Shown piece by piece: positions 25,431 through 34,344 of a stretch of 64,000 nucleotides of DNA. The stretch is from contig NZ_JANUGV010000001.1 in assembly GCF_024753215.1 (NCBI RefSeq), positions 744,001 through 808,000 of the forward strand. The letters run 5' to 3'. The position numbers and the translations under genes are program-made. How positions within the stretch are numbered: the first letter of the stretch is position 1; every line of letters starts with the position of its first letter. The notes under the pieces are model-generated. The model worked only from the letters and a program-made list of their open reading frames with translations, had not been told where the DNA came from and made no database searches. The stretch comes from Massilia solisilvae. Lineage in GTDB: Bacteria; Pseudomonadota; Gammaproteobacteria; Burkholderiales; Burkholderiaceae_D.

Positions 25431-27017
25431 ATGAAACAACGCTTTGCACGCCTGCTTGCGGGCTCGGTGCTGGCTGCGGCCGTGAGCGCCGCGTGGGCCG
25501 GCGAGACGGCCGAACCCGGAGACGTGATCCGTTTCGAAATCAGCCGTTTCGACGTCAGCGGCAACACGCTGCTTGCGCCGGCCGACGTGGAACGCGTGGT
25601 CGCGCCGTTTGCCGGCCGCAACCGCGACTTCGGCGACGTCCAGCGCGCGCTCGAGGCGCTCGAGGAGTTGTACCACGAGCGCGGCTACAACGTGGTCACG
25701 GTCCAGCTGCCGGAGCAGGAACTGAACGGCGGCGTGGTGCGCCTGCAGGTGGTGCAGACGAAGATCGGCAAGGTGCAGATCAGCGGCAACAAGGCGTTCT
25801 CGGAGCAGAACATCCGGCGCAGCCTGCCGACGCTGCAGCCGGGCCAGACGCCGAACCTGAAGCAGGTGTCGGCCAACCTGAAGCTGGCCAACGAGAACCC
25901 GGCCAAGAAGATCAGCTTGGGCCTGACCGGCGGCGAGGCGGACGACGAGGTGGACGCCAGGGTCGAGGTGCAGGACGAACGGCCGTGGAAGGTGATGGCC
26001 AACGTGGACAACACCGGCACCGCCGCCACCGGCAAGACCCACGCCGGCGTGGTGCTCCAGCACGCCAACCTGTTCGGCCTGGACCACGTGGCCAGCCTGC
26101 AGTACACCACCACGGTCGAGCATCCGGACCAGGTGGCGGTGTGGGGTGTCGGATACCACATCCCGCTGTACGCGCTGGGTGACTCGGTGGACCTGTTCGG
26201 CAGCTATTCGAACGTGGACTCGGGCACCGTGAGCGCCGGCCTGTTCAACCTGGCCGTAAGCGGCAAGGGCGCGGTGTACGGCGCGCGCTACAACCAGATC
26301 CTGGCGCGCCGCGGCGACTACGAGTCGCGCCTGGTCTATGGGCTGGACTACAAGGCGTACCGCAACAGCGTGCTGCTGTACGGCCAGGATTTCGGCAACA
26401 ACGTCACCGTGCACCCGCTCTCGGTGGCGTACATGGGCACGCTGCCACTGCCCGGCGCCGAAACCAACTTCTCGATCTCCGCGGCGCACAACATCGCCGG
26501 CGGTTCGCGCGGCAGCGCCGCCGACTTCGAGCGCGCCCGCAGCGGCGCCAAGGCGTCGTTCAACCTGCTGCGCTTTTCGGGCGCGTTCTCGGTGGCCCTG
26601 GGCGGCGACTGGCAGGCGCGCATGCTCGCCAACGGCCAATACACGGCCGACGCGCTGGTGCCGGGCGAGCAGTTCGGCGCCGGCGGCAGCACCTCGGTGC
26701 GCGGTTTTAACGAGCGCGACCTGGCCACCGACAGCGGCGTGCTCCTGAACTACGAGCTGTACACCCCTAACCTGTGCCACAAGGCGAACTGGCAGTGCCG
26801 CCTGCTGGCCTTCTACGACACCGCCTACGGCAAGCGCAACCACACCCTGCCGGGTGAACTGACCAGCACCGCGATCGCCAGCACCGGCGTGGGTCTGCGC
26901 TTTGCGGTCGGCAGCTCGGCCAGCATCCAGCTCGATTACGGCCACGTGCTCAAGGAAGGCGCGTTGACCGGCACCAGCAAGAACAAGCTTCATGTCCGCG
27001 TAGGCCTGGCCTACTAA
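25431..27017 (+). CDS. two-partner secretion outer membrane transporter (ShlB/FhaC/HecB family)
   Basis: A 528-residue TpsB protein. Residues 1-23 are a signal peptide (MKQRFARLLAGSVLAAAVSA, WAGE). POTRA domains follow at about 28-190 (RFDVSGNTLLAPADVERVV, LEELYHERGYNVVTVQLPEQ, GNKAFSEQNIRRSLPTLQ), and the rest is a 16-stranded barrel with the family signature TSVRGFNERDLATDSGV near residue 420 (the L6 loop VRGY/F-like motif). It ends in LHVRVGLAY with a terminal aromatic for BAM. It lies 11 bases before the TpsA gene, its probable passenger. The 225-base gap upstream holds a weak hairpin followed by TTTTTT at 25288-25293 and no gene. Confidence 0.95.
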   Translation: MKQRFARLLAGSVLAAAVSAAWAGETAEPGDVIRFEISRFDVSGNTLLAPADVERVVAPFAGRNRDFGDVQRALEALEELYHERGYNVVTVQLPEQELNGGVVRLQVVQTKIGKVQISGNKAFSEQNIRRSLPTLQPGQTPNLKQVSANLKLANENPAKKISLGLTGGEADDEVDARVEVQDERPWKVMANVDNTGTAATGKTHAGVVLQHANLFGLDHVASLQYTTTVEHPDQVAVWGVGYHIPLYALGDSVDLFGSYSNVDSGTVSAGLFNLAVSGKGAVYGARYNQILARRGDYESRLVYGLDYKAYRNSVLLYGQDFGNNVTVHPLSVAYMGTLPLPGAETNFSISAAHNIAGGSRGSAADFERARSGAKASFNLLRFSGAFSVALGGDWQARMLANGQYTADALVPGEQFGAGGSTSVRGFNERDLATDSGVLLNYELYTPNLCHKANWQCRLLAFYDTAYGKRNHTLPGELTSTAIASTGVGLRFAVGSSASIQLDYGHVLKEGALTGTSKNKLHVRVGLAY

Positions 27018-27028
27018 AGGGTAGAGAG

Positions 27029-30000
27029 ATGACGACGACAACTATCAAACGCCGGCTGGTGCCGCTGCTGCTTGCGGCCTGCTTCGGCGCCGCCGTGGCT
27101 GCCCCGACCGGCCAGCAGGTGGTGGCCGGCCAGGCAACGTTCAGCCAGCAGGGCAACGTGTTCTCGATCACGAACACGCCCGGCACCATCATCAACTGGC
27201 AGAGCTTCTCGATCAATCCGGGCGAGATCACCCGCTTCATCCAGCAAGGCGCGGACAGTGCGGTGCTCAACCGGATCGTCGGGCAGGACCCGAGCCGCAT
27301 CCTGGGCGCGCTGCAATCGAACGGCAAGGTCTTCCTGATCAACCCCAACGGCATCCTGTTCGGGCGCGATTCGCGCGTGGACGTGAACGGCCTGGTGGCT
27401 TCGACCCTGAACCTGCCGAACGCCGACTTTTTGGCCGGGAAGAAGAACTTCAGCGCCGGGCCGGCCGCTGGCGAGGTGCGCAACGAAGGCACGATCACCA
27501 CGCCGTCCGGCGGGCAGGTGTTCCTGGTGGCGCCGAACGTGACCAACAGCGGCATCATCACCTCGCCGCAGGGCGAGGTGGTGCTGGCCGCCGGCCACAG
27601 CGTGCAGCTGGTGGATTCGCGCGACCCCGACCTGCATGTGGTGGTCTCGGCGCCCGACGACCAGGCCATCAACCTGGGCCAGGTGGTAGCGCAGGGCGGC
27701 CGTGTCGGCATTTACGGCGCGCTGGTCAACCAGCGCGGCCTGGTCAGCGCCAACAGCGCGGTGGTCGGCGAGAACGGCAAGATCGTGCTCAAGGCCAGCC
27801 GCGACACCCTGCTCGAGCAGGGCAGCGTGACCAGCGCCACCGGCGCAGGCAGGGGCGGCGACGTGCACTTGCTGGGCGCGCGCGTCGGCCTGACCGGCAA
27901 CGCGCAAGTGGACGCCAGCGGCGCGCAGGGCGGCGGCAACGTGATGGTGGGCGGCGGCTGGCAGGGCAAGGATGCGCTGCTGGCCAACGCCAGCCAGACC
28001 TGGATGGGCAAGGACGCGCGCATCAAGGCCGACGCCACCACCCAGGGTAACGGCGGCCAGGTGGTGCTGTGGTCGAACGACGCTACCGGCGCTTACGGCA
28101 GCATTTCCGCGCGCGGCGGCGCTGTCGGCGGCGACGGCGGCAAGGTCGAGACCTCGGGCCACAGCCTGGACGTGAGCGGCCTGGCCGTGAACGCCGGCGC
28201 GGCCAAGGGCAAGTCGGGCAGCTGGCTGCTCGACCCTTACGACATCGAAGTGGTGGCCGCGGGCGCCACGGCCACCCCGGCCGACGTGGCCGCGTTCGGT
28301 TCCGGCCCGGCCAGCGGCGTGGCAAAGATCGCGCCGTCGGTCCTGCAGGGCACCGGCACCAACATCATGCTGCAGGCGCAGAACGACCTGACGATCACGG
28401 ACGCGCTCTCGGGCAGCGCCGACGTCACCGGCTACGCCAACCACAACATCAACGTGAACGCCAACGTGTCGGCCAACGGCAGCGTGCTGTTCGCGGCCGG
28501 GAACGGCATCAACCTGAACAGCGCGGCGAAGATCAGCAGCCAGAACTACGTGGACCTGATCGCCGACCAGATGACCCTGGCGGGCAACATCGGCGGCATC
28601 AATGGCCGCAACCCGGTCATCAGCTTCGCCAGCCACACGCCGTCGCGCCAGATCGTGGTGGGCTCCGGCAGCGGAAATGGCTCCTCCCTGTGGCTCGACG
28701 CGGCGGCGCTGGCGCGCTTTTCGGCGTATGAGCTGAACATCGGCACCAGCGCCAACACGGGCGGCGTCAACATCAGCTCCGCGCTGAACACGAGCGCGCA
28801 CCTGAGCCTGGACAGCTCGGGCCCGATTGCCGTGAATGCGCCGGTGAGCCTGGGCTCATCCAGCAACTTCCTCGCGACTCTGCACGGCAGCCGCGGCACC
28901 ACCCTCGACATGGCGGGCGCGGTCACCGCCGGCGCCGTGTACCTGACCGGCGACGGACTGCGCATCAGCAAGCCGATCACGGCCAACACCGTCAAGGCCA
29001 TGCCGCACAGCCCCGACGCTCCGATCACGCTGGGCCAGTTTGGCGAAGGCACGTTCGGGCTGGACCAGTCCATGCTTGGACAGATCAACACGCCCGACCT
29101 CACGATCGGCGGCCTGCCGGGCTTTTTCGCGGGCCTGAGCGTGAGCAGCGCGCTCGACCTGACTTCCCACCCGTTCGGCAAGCTGACGCTGGACGCGGGC
29201 GGCGCGGCGCTGGCGCTGTCGGCGCCGTTGACGATGCCAAGCGGCGTGCTGTCGCTCAAGTCCAACCTGGCCGTCGCCCAGGGCGAAGCGGGGGCCCTGA
29301 ACGTGGACCAGCTGGTCGTCAAGGGCAACTACGTTGCGCTGATGGCACCCAATACGATCAACAAGGTGGCTGGCGCCAGTACGGCAGGCCCGTTCATGCT
29401 CAACACCGCGGGCGACGTGCATGTGGGCGACGTGGGCGGCATGTCCGGCATCAGCGCCAGCACATCGGGCATGCGCATCACCAGCGGTGGGGCATTGACG
29501 CTGGACCGCACGCTCAGCGCGCCGGAAAGCATGGTGTCGCTGCAGGCGGCCGGCATCGGCGGCGCCGGGACCATCCGCGCCGGCCAGCTGGACATGTACT
29601 CGACCAACGGCGTGGGCAGCGCCAGCGCGCCGCTCAACACCGAAGTGGCCGTGCTGCGCGTGTCGAACAACCAGACCGGCAGCAAGTTGGTCAACATCCG
29701 CAACACGGGTGACCTGATCGTCTGGGGCGCCTACCAGAGCTCGGCCTCGGATTCGGACAACAGCGGTTCGCTCGCGATTGCGGCAACCGGCACGATGACG
29801 GTGCCGAAGATCAGCAGCGCCCCGACCCTGAGCGCTACAGCGATTTCCTCGCCGGGCGACGGCCGCGTGCATACCGAAAGCGGCAACATCAGCCTGACCG
29901 CGCAAAGCGGCATGACCATCGGTGGCGAGGTCAGCACCAAGAGCGGCAACATCGACCTGAAGGTCAACAGCGGCGCGATCGAGGTACACGACGGCGCGCT

Positions 30001-31366
30001 GGTCGCCTCGGTCTCGGGCGACATCACCGTGGCCGCCACGTCCTCGACCATCGCCACGGGCGCCTTCCAGGCCGCGCCGGGCAAGCTGCACCTGCCGTCC
30101 GGCTCGTCGGGTACGCCGACCCCGACTCCGACGCCGCCGACCGTGGACCAGTGCGTTGCCAATCCGGCCGCCAGCGGCTGCGCCGCGGTGATCGAAGACG
30201 CGCGCAAGACCTGCGCGGCCAACCCGAACGGCGCCAACTGCGCGGCCGTGATGCCGAAGATCGACGAATGCAAGGCCAACCCGTCCGCCACCGGCTGCGA
30301 CGTGGTGATCAAGCAGGACCAGGTGCAGCAGTGCGTGGCCAATCCGACAGGCGCCAGCTGCACCGGCTCGGCCGACTACTGCGCGGCCAACCCGACCTTC
30401 CCGGGCTGCGCGGCGCTGAACGATAAGCGTGGCCAGATCGACGCCTGCATCGCCAATCCGAAGGGCGCCGGCTGCAGCCTGGTGCTGCCGACCTTTGACG
30501 TCTGCACGGCCAAGCCGGACACCTACGGCTGCGCCACCGTCGTGAAAGAGCACGACAAGGTCGCAGCCTGCGCCAGGACCCCGGGCGACCCGGCTTGCGC
30601 CAGCGTGCTGCCGTCGCCGGAGGTCTGCAAGAACGACGCCAGCGTGTTCGGCTGCACTGCGGTGCTGGAACGCCTGAAGTTTGTCGCTTGCGTGGCCAAT
30701 CCGAACGGCGCCGGCTGCGACGCGATCCTGCCGCCGCTGGACGTGTGCAAGACCGACAAGACCAAGGAAGGCTGCGGCGCGGTGATCGGCAAGACCTTCG
30801 ACTATTGCCTGAGCAATCCGGGCGACGCCCGCTGCGTGGGCGTGCTGCCGACGATCTCGCAGTGCGTCAGCGACAAGACAGTAGCGGGCTGCACGGCAGT
30901 GCTGCCGACCATGACCCAATGTATCGCCAGCCCGACCCTGCAAGGCTGCGGCGTGATCCTGCCCAAGCTCGAGGTGTGCGCCGCCAACCCGAACCAGCAA
31001 GGCTGCGAGGCCGTGCTGCCCAAGCCGGACTTCTGCGCTACCCATCCGGCCGACCCGACCTGCGTCGTGTTCAACCCGAACCCGACCACGGGCAGCACCG
31101 AGAAGGAAAAGGCGCCGGTGGCGGACGCGGTCCAGACCACCGTCACGCTGATTAACAGCAGCACCCAGGGCAAAACCTCGCCGGCCACCGGCGGTGGTGG
31201 ATCGAGCACCCCGCAGGCTGGCCCACCGGCGGCTGGCGGTGGCAGCAGCGGCGGCGACGCGGACAAGCCGTCCGAGAAGCAGTCCGACAAGCAGAGCGGC
31301 CCGGCAGGCAGCGAGAACACTGGAGCAAAGAATGAGAAACCTGCGACCAAAACTTATTGCAATTGA
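27029..31366 (+). CDS. two-partner secretion exoprotein with FHA-type N-domain and cysteine-repeat tail
   Basis: A 1445-residue TpsA exoprotein. A signal peptide (about 1-25, LLLAACFGAAVAA) precedes the TPS secretion domain (about 26-280) with VFSITNTPGTIINWQSFSIN, SRILGALQSNGKVFLINPNG and ILFGRDSRVDVNGLV. A beta-helix follows to about 1020, including the GSWLLDPYDIEVV motif near residue 405 that is common in such proteins. Residues 1042-1345 are sixteen C-x8-C units (32 cysteines), then a Gly/Ser/Pro/Lys-rich tail ending TKTYCN. The preceding 11 bases join it to its TpsB. The tail is unlike the usual adhesin or CDI toxin ends. The last 35 bases overlap the FecR gene. Confidence 0.93.
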   Translation: MTTTTIKRRLVPLLLAACFGAAVAAPTGQQVVAGQATFSQQGNVFSITNTPGTIINWQSFSINPGEITRFIQQGADSAVLNRIVGQDPSRILGALQSNGKVFLINPNGILFGRDSRVDVNGLVASTLNLPNADFLAGKKNFSAGPAAGEVRNEGTITTPSGGQVFLVAPNVTNSGIITSPQGEVVLAAGHSVQLVDSRDPDLHVVVSAPDDQAINLGQVVAQGGRVGIYGALVNQRGLVSANSAVVGENGKIVLKASRDTLLEQGSVTSATGAGRGGDVHLLGARVGLTGNAQVDASGAQGGGNVMVGGGWQGKDALLANASQTWMGKDARIKADATTQGNGGQVVLWSNDATGAYGSISARGGAVGGDGGKVETSGHSLDVSGLAVNAGAAKGKSGSWLLDPYDIEVVAAGATATPADVAAFGSGPASGVAKIAPSVLQGTGTNIMLQAQNDLTITDALSGSADVTGYANHNINVNANVSANGSVLFAAGNGINLNSAAKISSQNYVDLIADQMTLAGNIGGINGRNPVISFASHTPSRQIVVGSGSGNGSSLWLDAAALARFSAYELNIGTSANTGGVNISSALNTSAHLSLDSSGPIAVNAPVSLGSSSNFLATLHGSRGTTLDMAGAVTAGAVYLTGDGLRISKPITANTVKAMPHSPDAPITLGQFGEGTFGLDQSMLGQINTPDLTIGGLPGFFAGLSVSSALDLTSHPFGKLTLDAGGAALALSAPLTMPSGVLSLKSNLAVAQGEAGALNVDQLVVKGNYVALMAPNTINKVAGASTAGPFMLNTAGDVHVGDVGGMSGISASTSGMRITSGGALTLDRTLSAPESMVSLQAAGIGGAGTIRAGQLDMYSTNGVGSASAPLNTEVAVLRVSNNQTGSKLVNIRNTGDLIVWGAYQSSASDSDNSGSLAIAATGTMTVPKISSAPTLSATAISSPGDGRVHTESGNISLTAQSGMTIGGEVSTKSGNIDLKVNSGAIEVHDGALVASVSGDITVAATSSTIATGAFQAAPGKLHLPSGSSGTPTPTPTPPTVDQCVANPAASGCAAVIEDARKTCAANPNGANCAAVMPKIDECKANPSATGCDVVIKQDQVQQCVANPTGASCTGSADYCAANPTFPGCAALNDKRGQIDACIANPKGAGCSLVLPTFDVCTAKPDTYGCATVVKEHDKVAACARTPGDPACASVLPSPEVCKNDASVFGCTAVLERLKFVACVANPNGAGCDAILPPLDVCKTDKTKEGCGAVIGKTFDYCLSNPGDARCVGVLPTISQCVSDKTVAGCTAVLPTMTQCIASPTLQGCGVILPKLEVCAANPNQQGCEAVLPKPDFCATHPADPTCVVFNPNPTTGSTEKEKAPVADAVQTTVTLINSSTQGKTSPATGGGGSSTPQAGPPAAGGGSSGGDADKPSEKQSDKQSGPAGSENTGAKNEKPATKTYCN
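30152..31063 (+). repeat. sixteen C-x8-C repeats in the exoprotein
   Basis: Within TpsA residues 1042-1345 every unit has exactly eight residues between its two cysteines: CVANPAASGC, CAANPNGANC, CKANPSATGC, CVANPTGASC, CAANPTFPGC, CIANPKGAGC and ten more divergent ones, such as CKTDKTKEGC and CATHPADPTC. Units recur every 15 to 23 residues, often linked by AVLPxxxV-like segments. The motif is ANP-rich. It suggests serial small disulfide loops or a metal-binding array. The DNA is not a perfect repeat, so the array is old. Confidence 0.9.
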
Positions 31367-32174
31367 GGCCCTGCTGTGCGCGGTGCTGCTGCTGGCCGGC
31401 AGCACTGCCTGGGCGCAGGTGGTGGGCACGGTCGCCCACCTGTCCGGACCGCTGGTGGCGAAGAAGCCGAACGGCACCGTCAAGGTGCTGGCGGTGAAAT
31501 CGGAGGTGGAGAATGGCGACACGCTGGTGTCGGAGAAGAACACCTACGCGCAGATCAAGTTCGTCGACAACGGCGAAATCACGCTGCGCCCGAACACGAC
31601 CTTCAAGATCGAAAAGTTCGCGTATGACGCCGCCAAGCCGGACGGCGACAGCGCCTCGTTCGACCTGGTCAAGGGCGGCCTGCGCTCGGTGACCGGCCTG
31701 CTGGGCAAGCGCAACAAGGAAAAGTTCGCGCTCAAGACGCCGAGCGCGACCATCGGCATCCGTGGCACCACCTTCATCGCGCAGTACGTGCCCCCGCCGC
31801 CGGTGGCTGGCGGACCGGGAATGGGGCCGCCCCCGAGTGGCGGCGCACCGGGCAGCCAGGGGCCGCAGGGACCGGTGGAGCAACTGCTCAGGACCGGCGG
31901 CGCGCCGGGCCCGGTGGCGCCGCCGCCGCTGCCGCCCGGCCTGCACCTGCAGGTGACCGATGGCGCGATCGTGGTGACCAACAACGGCGGCTCGCAGGGT
32001 TTCCAGGCCGGCCAGTTCGGCTTTGTGCCCAGCTTTAGCCAGCCGCCGGTGATCGTGCCGCCGAATCCGGGCCTGCAGTTCACGCCGCCGCCGACGTTCA
32101 ACCCGGGCAGCGGTGGACCGACGGCTTCCAATGGCCCCGGCCAGTCGCAGGCGGTGGACTGCATCGTGCGCTGA
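31332..32174 (+). CDS. FecR domain-containing exported protein
   Basis: The start at 31332 (MRNLRPKLIAIEALLC) gives a signal peptide cut after AWA (residue 28) and has GGAG 9 bases upstream; the frame is open further back only inside the TpsA gene. The 280-residue protein has a FecR domain at about 30-150 (VGTVAHLSGPLVAKKPNG, VENGDTLVSEKNTYAQIKF, NGEITLRPNTTFKIEKF, KGGLRSVTGLLGK, TPSATIGIRGTTFIAQYV) and a Pro/Gly-rich tail with PPPPVAGGPGMGPPP. Free-standing FecR proteins of this kind, without a sigma factor partner, often lie near CHASE2 cyclases; here one is four genes upstream. It overlaps TpsA by 35 bases, implying coupled translation. Confidence 0.9.
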   Translation: MRNLRPKLIAIEALLCAVLLLAGSTAWAQVVGTVAHLSGPLVAKKPNGTVKVLAVKSEVENGDTLVSEKNTYAQIKFVDNGEITLRPNTTFKIEKFAYDAAKPDGDSASFDLVKGGLRSVTGLLGKRNKEKFALKTPSATIGIRGTTFIAQYVPPPPVAGGPGMGPPPSGGAPGSQGPQGPVEQLLRTGGAPGPVAPPPLPPGLHLQVTDGAIVVTNNGGSQGFQAGQFGFVPSFSQPPVIVPPNPGLQFTPPPTFNPGSGGPTASNGPGQSQAVDCIVR

Positions 32175-32192
32175 TTCGGTTCGGCCGAATAG

Positions 32193-32232
32193 AAAAAGAC
32201 CTGTGGGCCTTGCGGCGCACAGGTCTTTTTTG
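32193..32232 (+). terminator. intrinsic terminator after the TPS/FecR operon
   Basis: A perfect 13-bp stem AAAAAGACCTGTG (32193-32205) / CACAGGTCTTTTT (32218-32230) with a 12-base loop and run of T. The A-run on the left arm would let it work on the other strand for the phoH-like gene too. Confidence 0.9.
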
Positions 32233-32255
32233 TTGGGGTGGCAGGCTCGCGGTGG

Positions 32256-32331
32256 TTGGACGCGTGGGCAGAATCTGCCCACCCTACACGAACGACCGTA
32301 GGGTGGGCGGGTCTCCCGCCCACGCGTTCAA
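32256..32331. repeat. dispersed palindrome family B, inverted pair
   Basis: Two family B hairpins face each other: TTGGACGCGTGGGCAGAATC then TGCCCACCCTAC (32256-32287), and GTAGGGTGGGCGGGTCTCCC then GCCCACGCGTTCAA (32298-32331). The whole block is an imperfect inverted repeat around ACGAACGACC. It lies between converging genes. Confidence 0.8.
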
Positions 32332-32356
32332 CCGGCGTTTGCGCTGACGCGAACCC

Positions 32357-34123
32357 TTACAGCACGTCGCTCGCGTGATCGGCCAGGCGGCTACGCTCGC
32401 CGCGTGCCAGCGTCACGTGGCCGCCGTGGTCCCAGCCCTTGAAGCGGTCCACCACGTAGGTCAGGCCGCTCGAACCTTCGGTCAAATACGGCGTGTCGAT
32501 CTGGGCGATGTTGCCAAGGCACAGGATCTTGGTGCCGGGGCCGGCGCGCGTGACCAGCGTCTTCATCTGCTTGGGCGTGAGGTTCTGCGCCTCGTCGATG
32601 ATCAGGAACTTGTTGACGAAGGTGCGCCCGCGCATGAAGTTGAGCGACTTGATCTTGATGCGCGAGCGGATCAGGTCCTGGGTGGCGGCGCGGCCCCAGT
32701 CGCCGGCCTCGCTGTCGGACTTCATCAGGACCTCGAGGTTGTCGTCGAACGCGCCCATCCACGGCGACATTTTCTCTTCCTCGGTGCCCGGCAGGAAGCC
32801 GATGTCTTCGCCCACCGGCACGGTCACGCGGGTGACGATGATCTCGTTGTAGAGTTTGGTTTCGAGCACCTGCGCCAGTCCCGCGGCCAGCGCCAGCAGG
32901 GTCTTGCCGGTGCCGGCCTGGCCGAGCAGGGTGACGAAGTCGATCTCGGGATTCATGAGCAGGTTGAGCGCGAAGTTCTGCTCGCGGTTGCGCGCGGTGA
33001 TGCCCCACACGCCGTTCTTGGCGCTGCCGTAGTCGCGCAGGGTCTGGAACACGGCGGTCTTGCCGTTGATTTCCTTGACCTGGCCATAGAACGGCGCCTC
33101 GCCGCTCTTCGGCTCGAAGTACACGAACTGATTCACCAGCAGGGTCGGCACCAGCGGGCCGGTCACCCGGTAGTAGGTGGCCGAGGTGCCGTTGCGGTTC
33201 TCCTGCCACGACTGGACGTTCTTGCCGTGCTTGTCCCAGAAGTCGTCCGGCAGCTGGACGATGCCCGAGTACAGCAGGTCGGTGTCTTCCAGCACATGGT
33301 CGTTGAAGTAGTCCTCCGCCGGCAGGCCCAGCGCGCGCGCCTTGATGCGCATGTTGATGTCCTTGGACACCAGCACGATCGCGCGCCCCGGCTGCTGCGC
33401 TTCGAGCGCGCGCACCACGCCCAGGATCTGGTTGTCGGCCTTGCCCGAGGGCAGGCCTTCCGGCAGCGCGGCACCGTTCAGCTTGGTCTGGAAGTACAGG
33501 CGGCCCTTGGCGTCCTTGTTGCCCAGTTTGGCCAGCGGAATGCCGTTTTCGATCGCGTCGTCGTCCACGTTGGCGATCAGGGCGTCCAGCGTGCGCGAGA
33601 CCTGGCGGGCATTGCGCGCGACCTCGGACATGCCTTTCTTGTGGTTGTCCAGCTCCTCCAGCGTCATCATCGGCAGGTAGACGTCGTGTTCCTCGAAGCG
33701 GAACAGGCTGGTCGGGTCGTGCATCAGCACGTTGGTGTCGAGCACGAACACCTTGGTCTGGCCCGCCTTGTCGGCCTTGCGGCTGGCGCCGGACTTGATG
33801 TTGATCTCCACCGGCTTGTGCTTGGCCGGATGCGGCTGGTCGATGTCGGTTTCCTTGAGCTTGGCAGTAACGCCGCCCTTGTCCGCGCGCGGCGGGGCCT
33901 TGGCGGCAGGCGGCGGCACCTCGGCCAGCACCGGGGCGGCCTTCTTGCGCGCGCGCGTGGACTTGGGCGCCGGGACGGCCTGGCCGCTGATCAGGTCTTC
34001 CACGTCAGCGCTGGCGGTCTCCGCCGGGACGGCCGCTACCTTCGCCTTGCCGGGCTCGACCTTGGGGTAATCTTTGACGGCCAGCAGCGTGGCTGGCTTG
34101 GTGGGCATTTTGGGCAGTGGCAT
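32357..34123 (-). CDS. PhoH family protein with PIN domain (PhoH2-type ATPase/ribonuclease)
   Basis: A 588-residue protein. The first 120 residues are a disordered Lys/Pro/Ala-rich region, about 125-290 a PIN nuclease domain (KVFVLDTNVLMHDPTSL, EEHDVYLPMMTLEELDN, IVLVSKDINMRIKA with acidic residues) and about 370-588 a PhoH ATPase with Walker [13 protein letters not shown] near residue 400, NFMRGRTFVNKFLIIDEAQN and GNIAQIDTPYL. PhoH2-type PIN-PhoH proteins are RNA helicases/RNases. The upstream gap 34124-34344 holds a perfect 8-bp hairpin and no gene. A second in-frame Met at residue 6 is possible as the start. Confidence 0.92.
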   Translation of the reverse strand: MPLPKMPTKPATLLAVKDYPKVEPGKAKVAAVPAETASADVEDLISGQAVPAPKSTRARKKAAPVLAEVPPPAAKAPPRADKGGVTAKLKETDIDQPHPAKHKPVEINIKSGASRKADKAGQTKVFVLDTNVLMHDPTSLFRFEEHDVYLPMMTLEELDNHKKGMSEVARNARQVSRTLDALIANVDDDAIENGIPLAKLGNKDAKGRLYFQTKLNGAALPEGLPSGKADNQILGVVRALEAQQPGRAIVLVSKDINMRIKARALGLPAEDYFNDHVLEDTDLLYSGIVQLPDDFWDKHGKNVQSWQENRNGTSATYYRVTGPLVPTLLVNQFVYFEPKSGEAPFYGQVKEINGKTAVFQTLRDYGSAKNGVWGITARNREQNFALNLLMNPEIDFVTLLGQAGTGKTLLALAAGLAQVLETKLYNEIIVTRVTVPVGEDIGFLPGTEEEKMSPWMGAFDDNLEVLMKSDSEAGDWGRAATQDLIRSRIKIKSLNFMRGRTFVNKFLIIDEAQNLTPKQMKTLVTRAGPGTKILCLGNIAQIDTPYLTEGSSGLTYVVDRFKGWDHGGHVTLARGERSRLADHASDVL

Positions 34124-34228
34124 CAGCTTCTCAATCTAAAAAAGTCAGGAAAGCGCATGGCGCGCCGACATCCATGGATGAGGCGCGAGAGCGGTTCGGA
34201 GCTATCGGGAATCTAAGGGGGGCAACGC

Positions 34229-34251
34229 CGTCCGGAGAGGGACCGGACGGG
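34229..34251. other. hairpin in the bcp-phoH gap
   Basis: CCGTCCGG (34229-34236) pairs with CCGGACGG (34244-34251) around a 7-base loop. It lies downstream of bcp and upstream of the phoH-like gene, both on the minus strand, without a T-run. It may be the bcp mRNA end or part of the phoH leader. Nothing else stands out in 34124-34344. Confidence 0.4.
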
Positions 34252-34344
34252 CGAACTGCCAGATTGGAATGATGCGAGTGGAGCAGGTGTCGACTCAAAA
34301 TAAGCGGATAACGTCCAGCAGGTTGAACCAGGGAGCCATCCGTG

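Noticed and set aside
28856-31543. 895-codon minus-strand frame across the exoprotein gene
   Set aside because: Antisense to the TPS exoprotein, dominated by Ala/Arg/His/Gly runs, and its length follows from GC skew and codon repetition of the sense gene.
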